NCBI GenBank assembly: GCA_963169215.1
Contig: CAUJEE010000024.1
Coordinates: 1 to 43,537, forward strand
Direction of reading: 5' to 3'
DNA length: 43,537 nt
Origin: Actinomycetota bacterium
Lineage (GTDB): Bacteria > Actinomycetota > Acidimicrobiia > Acidimicrobiales > Ilumatobacteraceae
Under the pieces are notes generated by a model that worked only from the letters and a program-made list of their open reading frames with translations, was not told where the DNA came from and did no database searches. Below are positions 40,546 through 43,537 of this stretch, piece by piece (positions within the stretch are counted from its first letter, which is position 1; every line of letters begins with the position of its first letter). Position numbers and translations under genes: made by a program.

Positions 40546-40881
40546 GTGGAATCGTCATTTACCTTCATCGTCGAGCAGTCGGTGGATGTGGTCGCCAGTG
40601 ACGGGGCGACGGTCATCGGCAGCCTTCAGTCGGGGGTGCAGTACGAAGGGCGCTCGATCGACGAACACTGGGTCACGATGTCGCTGCCGGACGGCTCCTA
40701 CGGGTACGTGCCTGCCGGGCAAGTCCGCTGGGACATCGTGGATGTGCACATCGCGACGCCGTTTCCTCCTCCGTCTCCACCAGTTGCTGACGTGGTGCCT
40801 GCTCCGATGGCGAGTCCGGTGTGGGATGCTCCCTCGACGGTCGGCCTTGGCGGCTCGCCATCCGCAGGGTCGTCACACTGA
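40546..40881 (+). CDS. SH3-like domain protein, unknown
   Basis: 111 residues, GTG with GAGAGGGA upstream. Residues 5-65 resemble a bacterial SH3b domain (V-D-V-V-A-S-D-G, V-I-G-S-L-Q-S-G-V-Q-Y, W-V-T-M-S-L-P-D-G-S-Y-G-Y-V-P-A). A Pro-rich tail (PFPPPSPPVADVVPAPM) follows. No signal peptide, so probably cytosolic or coupled to a partner. Role unknown. It lies between the putative membrane HTH gene and the DinB-like gene. Confidence 0.6.
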   Translation: MESSFTFIVEQSVDVVASDGATVIGSLQSGVQYEGRSIDEHWVTMSLPDGSYGYVPAGQVRWDIVDVHIATPFPPPSPPVADVVPAPMASPVWDAPSTVGLGGSPSAGSSH

Positions 40882-40938
40882 TCAGTGGATGGTGAGCGCC
40901 GGTTGTCGGCGCCACTCGGGTGGAAGGGGTGGAAATCC

Positions 40939-41835
40939 ATGGACGAGCGGCTGAACCGCATCGGGCGCTTGCTGGCGGTGGCCGAGGGCCTCGAGCGCGA
41001 GGGCGCGTACAACGGGGCCAAGTTGGTGCGTGCCGCACTCGAACGCGAGATGGTGCGCTACGCGGCGGCCGAGGCGCCGTCGGGTGGAGCAGGAGCGGCG
41101 CAAGCAGTCGAGGCGCTGATCGCCGAGCTCGGCGAGGATCTACCTCCGCACGTGCGCGACCTGCTGCCGGGCGTCGCTGCGCATGTTCGCGAGGGGAGCA
41201 CGATTCCGCTCGTTGACGCGCCCCCAACACGGGTGTGTCGCGCCTGCGGGGAGGTGCTGCTCGGCGACGACGCGCGCCAAGCCTGTCCGACGTGTGGGTC
41301 GCCGCTGCTGGCACACAAGGAGATGTACCCGATCTGGTTCCTGGAGCCGGCGACGAGCGAGGAGTTGCTCGCCGCCTTGGAGGTGGGTCGCCGGCAGGTA
41401 GTGGCCGCGGTCGAGGGTCGCAGCGATGAGCATCTCGCCGTTGCACCGCAACCGGGTGAGTGGTCGGCGTGCCAGACGCTCGAACACCTGCTGTTCGCCG
41501 AGGGCCTGTTCGCCGAGCGCGTCGGACGCCTGCTCGCCGAAGACCTGCCCGACCTCGCCTCGCGTGCCGTATGGATCGAAACCCTGGCAACCGATGGGGC
41601 AGCGGCAGCGACCGCCGAGAGCGCGTCGACGCTGGCTGCGCGCTTTGCCGAATTGCGGGCGACGACCCTCGCCCGCCTGCAGGGCCTGGCCGCCGACGAC
41701 TGGCAGCGGGCCGGTAACCATCCCGAATGGGGACGGGTGACCGTGCTGACCCAGGCCGCCTACTTCTCGCGCCACCAGGCGTCGCACATGGCGCAACTCA
41801 CGGCCGCGGCCGACGGGCGGGTGCCCAGCCGCTGA
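40939..41835 (+). CDS. DinB-family protein with zinc ribbon
   Basis: 298 residues from ATG 40939; a longer frame from 40885 has no good ribosome site. Residues 100-119 hold C100-R-A-C103 and C116-P-T-C119, a rubredoxin-like zinc ribbon. The C-terminal half (about 140-295) is the DinB/YfiT four-helix bundle: E-W-S-A-C-Q-T-L-E-H183 and F-S-R-H-Q-A-S-H-M supply the usual three His for a metal. DinB proteins are metal-dependent thiol or transferase enzymes of uncertain substrate. The zinc ribbon ahead of it is unusual. Not part of the catabolic operon by position. Confidence 0.85.
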   Translation: MDERLNRIGRLLAVAEGLEREGAYNGAKLVRAALEREMVRYAAAEAPSGGAGAAQAVEALIAELGEDLPPHVRDLLPGVAAHVREGSTIPLVDAPPTRVCRACGEVLLGDDARQACPTCGSPLLAHKEMYPIWFLEPATSEELLAALEVGRRQVVAAVEGRSDEHLAVAPQPGEWSACQTLEHLLFAEGLFAERVGRLLAEDLPDLASRAVWIETLATDGAAAATAESASTLAARFAELRATTLARLQGLAADDWQRAGNHPEWGRVTVLTQAAYFSRHQASHMAQLTAAADGRVPSR

Positions 41836-41871
41836 TGCCGCCGTCGGTGACGGGCGTCACTCGCTGAAACA

Positions 41872-41899
41872 TTGACAAGTATCGATCTATAGGTAGGAT
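41872..41899 (+). promoter_or_regulatory. arsM promoter (-35 TTGACA, -10 TAGGAT)
   Basis: TTGACA at 41872-41877 and TAGGAT at 41894-41899 are 16 bases apart, 58 bases before the arsM ATG. The match to housekeeping sigma consensus is unusually good for this window. Confidence 0.6.
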
Positions 41900-41904
41900 G
41901 CCTA

Positions 41905-41922
41905 CATCGACAATTGTCGATG
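41905..41922. promoter_or_regulatory. Palindromic operator ahead of arsM
   Basis: CATCGACAATTGTCGATG is a perfect 18-bp palindrome just downstream of the -10 box, a typical repressor position. The sequence type fits ArsR/SmtB operators (family knowledge), but no arsR gene is in the window. Confidence 0.7.
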
Positions 41923-41957
41923 ATAGCTCGCTCAGTACTCGCGTGGAGGAACACACG

Positions 41958-42866
41958 ATGACCACTCAAGACATCCAGACGGCCGTGCCGCAAGGCGACT
42001 CGACGGCAACTCAGGGCGGCGGCTGCTGCGGTGCTCCCGCCACCGCGACCGTCGGCATGCCGACCGACATGCCGACGACTGCCGACGGAATCAAGCAGGT
42101 CGTGCAGCAGCGGTACGCGGCCGCGGCCAAGCAGGTGGGTAGTTGTTGTGGCTCGGTCGGTGGCAACGACCCGATCACCGCCGATCTCTACAACGGCGAC
42201 CAGCGCGACGTGCTGCCCGCGGAGGCGCTGCAGGCTTCGCTCGGCTGTGGCAACCCCACCGCCTTGGCGCAGTTGCGCGAGGGCGAAGTGGTGCTCGACC
42301 TCGGCTCGGGCGGCGGCATCGACGTGTTGCTGTCGGCGCGGCGGGTGGGCCCCACTGGCAAGGCCTACGGCCTCGACATGACCGACGAGATGCTCGCTCT
42401 CGCCGAGCAGAACAAGGCCCGTGCCGGCGCCACCAACGTCGAGTTCCTGCGCGGCGAGATCGAGAACATCCCGCTGCCCGACGCGTCGGTCGACGTGATC
42501 ATCTCCAACTGTGTGATCAATCTCTCCGCCGACAAGGACCAGGTGCTGCGCGAGGCATTCCGTGTGCTGCGCCCCGGTGGCCGCTTCGCGGTGTCCGACA
42601 TCGTGCTGCGCAGCGCGCTGCCCGCGGAGGTGGCTGCACTGGTGGCGGCGTGGACCGGATGCGTGGCCGGAGCCCTCGAGCAGACGGACTACGCCGCGAA
42701 GTTGGCCGCCGCCGGCTTCAGCGACGTCGAGATCCAGCCCACCCGCGAGTTCGACGCCGCTGACGTGCGTGGCTTCCTCGAAGGTCAGGGGCTCGATGCC
42801 GAGCGGCTCACTCCGCAGATCTCCGGCCAGGTGATGAGCGCCTTCGTGCGCGCGGCGAAGCGCTGA
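41958..42866 (+). CDS. arsM: Arsenite S-adenosylmethionine methyltransferase
   Basis: 302 residues, ATG with GGAGGA-type site upstream. AdoMet motif D-L-G-S-G-G-G at 114-120, and the C97 (L-G-C-G-N-P), C185 (S-N-C-V-I-N-L-S) and C235 (T-G-C-V-A-G-A-L) triad that binds As(III) in characterised ArsM enzymes. The 95-residue N-terminus carries extra Cys pairs (C23-C24, C63-C64), which may hold arsenic or an iron-sulfur-like site. It converts arsenite to methylated, volatile forms in the cytosol. A palindromic operator and a good promoter stand ahead of it, so arsenic-inducible expression is likely. Confidence 0.93.
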   Translation: MTTQDIQTAVPQGDSTATQGGGCCGAPATATVGMPTDMPTTADGIKQVVQQRYAAAAKQVGSCCGSVGGNDPITADLYNGDQRDVLPAEALQASLGCGNPTALAQLREGEVVLDLGSGGGIDVLLSARRVGPTGKAYGLDMTDEMLALAEQNKARAGATNVEFLRGEIENIPLPDASVDVIISNCVINLSADKDQVLREAFRVLRPGGRFAVSDIVLRSALPAEVAALVAAWTGCVAGALEQTDYAAKLAAAGFSDVEIQPTREFDAADVRGFLEGQGLDAERLTPQISGQVMSAFVRAAKR

Positions 42867-42875
42867 GCGACGCGT

Positions 42876-42896
42876 GCCCGCCTGCCCTCCGCGGGC
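42876..42896. terminator. Possible bidirectional hairpin between arsM and the hemerythrin gene
   Basis: GCCCGC (42876-42881) and GCGGGC (42891-42896) form a 6-bp GC stem with a 9-base loop, between two convergent genes. No T-run, so termination is uncertain. Confidence 0.4.
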
Positions 42897-42914
42897 GGGC
42901 CGCACCCGTCACCC

Positions 42915-43346
42915 TCAGCCGGCGAGCGTGGCGACAGCGCGGTCGACGGCGGCCCACTGTTCGGGGCCGAGCAGTTGCCTGGCCGCTGGGTGCATGTCGG
43001 TTTCCTCGTCACGGGTGTGTTCGTCGAGCAGATCGATCAACTCGTCGATGCGCCCGCGGTCGTGGGCCGACGCCGCGAGCAACTCGTCGAGCCGGCGATG
43101 ATCGTCGATGTAGCGTTCGAGATACTCCGGGGCGACGACAGAGCGCAGTTGCGCGAACAGCCCGACCTCCTCGCGGGTGGTGTGCGGCACCAGCAGGTCG
43201 GCCAGGTCATGCAGCAGCGCAGCGACCCGCTCGGCGGGCAACGAGTGGGCAGCGCGCAGTGCCTCGGCGACGGCCAGAATCTGCTCGTGCTGATCGGCCA
43301 ACAGCTTGATCTCGGGCTGCGAACGGCAGTCGCAGTAGTCGCACAC
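42915..43346 (-). CDS. Hemerythrin-domain protein
   Basis: 143 residues from GTG. H20, H55 with E59, H83, and H110 with E114 fit the HHE cation-binding pattern for a di-iron centre (D-Q-H-E-Q-I, V-P-H-T-T-R-E-E, D-D-H-R-R-L-D-E, E-H-T-R-D-E-E). The N-terminus has C-D-Y-C-D-C, an extra possible metal or thiol site. Such proteins sense or store oxygen, NO or iron. No clear ribosome site was seen. It follows a partial gene by four bases and is probably co-transcribed with it. Confidence 0.85.
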   Translation of the reverse strand: MCDYCDCRSQPEIKLLADQHEQILAVAEALRAAHSLPAERVAALLHDLADLLVPHTTREEVGLFAQLRSVVAPEYLERYIDDHRRLDELLAASAHDRGRIDELIDLLDEHTRDEETDMHPAARQLLGPEQWAAVDRAVATLAG

Positions 43347-43350
43347 GACG

Positions 43351-43537
43351 CTAGTGGGCCATCCCGCAGATGTGCCCGGGCACGGCGCGGGCCTGATCCT
43401 GCACCACTTCGCCGTTGTCGGCGACCATCACCCGATGGCCGATCTGGCTGATCACCGCCGAAAGCTGCGACTCGTCGGTGTCGTGGATGACGGCCACGCA
43501 GCCATCGGCCACGCTGCCGCGCACTTCGCTGACCGCG
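43351..43537 (-). CDS. C-terminal end of a gene cut by the window edge, possibly HMA-like
   Basis: The minus frame is open from the right edge to TAG at 43353-43351, giving about 62 residues. A-V-S-E-V-R-G-S-V-A-D, V-A-V-I-H-D-T-D-E-S-Q-L-S-A-V-I-S-Q-I-G-H-R-V resembles the second half of a heavy-metal-associated domain, and the end G-H-I-C-G-M-A-H carries Cys/His/Met. If so, the copper-binding C-x-x-C would lie beyond the edge. The call is tentative. Confidence 0.4.
   Translation of the reverse strand, partial: AVSEVRGSVADGCVAVIHDTDESQLSAVISQIGHRVMVADNGEVVQDQARAVPGHICGMAH

Noticed and set aside
41881-41892. A second arsenic operator half at ATCGATCTATAG
   Set aside because: It partly resembles the palindrome at 41905 but has no clean symmetry, so it is not called separately.
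1-43537. CRISPR array or rRNA/tRNA genes
   Set aside because: No regularly spaced repeats of 25-40 bases and no rRNA or cloverleaf pattern were seen on either strand.

Overview
The window comes from a high-GC bacterium. The 60 bases at 8041-8100 hold 45 G+C. Genes are tightly packed with ATGA/TGATG/GTGA overlaps, many starts are GTG or TTG behind GGAGG ribosome sites, and the gene families (deazaflavin/F420-type oxidoreductases, LLM flavoenzymes, many SDRs, acyl-CoA dehydrogenase pairs, phosphotransferase plus DUF6285-like partner) are typical of Actinomycetota. An Acidimicrobiia-like host is my best guess; this is inference, since no rRNA or other phylogenetic marker is present. No tRNA, rRNA, CRISPR array or intact transposase was seen.

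Layout. (1) 1-4351 (+): end of an ATC-hydrolase-like gene, a SnoaL-like protein with a Lys/Ala tail, an epimerase/dehydratase-like SDR, a DUF7064/7065-like protein, an SDR and a second SnoaL-like protein. (2) 4352-7135: a lower-GC island with a PvuII-type restriction endonuclease (-) divergent from a zinc-ribbon DNA methyltransferase (+). (3) 7136-22165 (-): a very compact 11-gene operon encoding two AMP-forming acyl-CoA ligases, a fused CaiB/BaiF CoA-transferase, a fused MaoC hydratase, a metal-site-degenerate amidohydrolase, a TMADH/dienoyl-CoA-reductase-like flavoenzyme, two acyl-CoA dehydrogenases, two LLM enzymes and an SDR. (4) 22289-27607: a tiny coiled-coil gene, an SRPBCC protein (-), and a + operon of phosphotransferase, DUF6285-like, two SDRs, PPOX-like, deazaflavin-reductase-like and carboxymuconolactone-decarboxylase-like genes. 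(5) 27723-28403: a lipoprotein and a stretch with an 18-bp tandem repeat. (6) 28404-33442 (-): two phytoene-desaturase-like FAD enzymes flanked by two paralogous small proteins, plus a second ATC-hydrolase-like protein. (7) 33746-39414 (+): a branched-chain-amino-acid-type ABC importer (lipoprotein, fused permease, two ATPases) and a TetR regulator. (8) 39553-43537: a putative membrane HTH protein, an SH3-like protein, a zinc-ribbon DinB protein, ArsM with a palindromic operator, a hemerythrin and a partial gene.

How it fits together. Uptake (ABC importer), CoA activation (ligases, CoA-transferase), dehydrogenation (ACAD pair), hydration (MaoC), oxidation (SDRs), double-bond handling (dienoyl-CoA-reductase-like and CrtI-like enzymes) and a TetR regulator read as one catabolic regulon for a hydrophobic, probably polycyclic or isoprenoid-like carboxylic acid; the substrate is inference. 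The strongest support for a single regulon is a related AT-rich 17-18 bp pseudo-palindrome (best copy CTTAGT-AAC-ACTAAG-TTA) in five intergenic regions, in front of the leading genes of regions 1, 3, 4, 6 and 7, and not seen in front of the restriction island, the 39.5 kb genes or arsM. The most novel-looking items are that regulon, the duplicated small-protein/FAD-enzyme module, the unusual R-M pairing, and an apparent ATT start codon on the fused permease.
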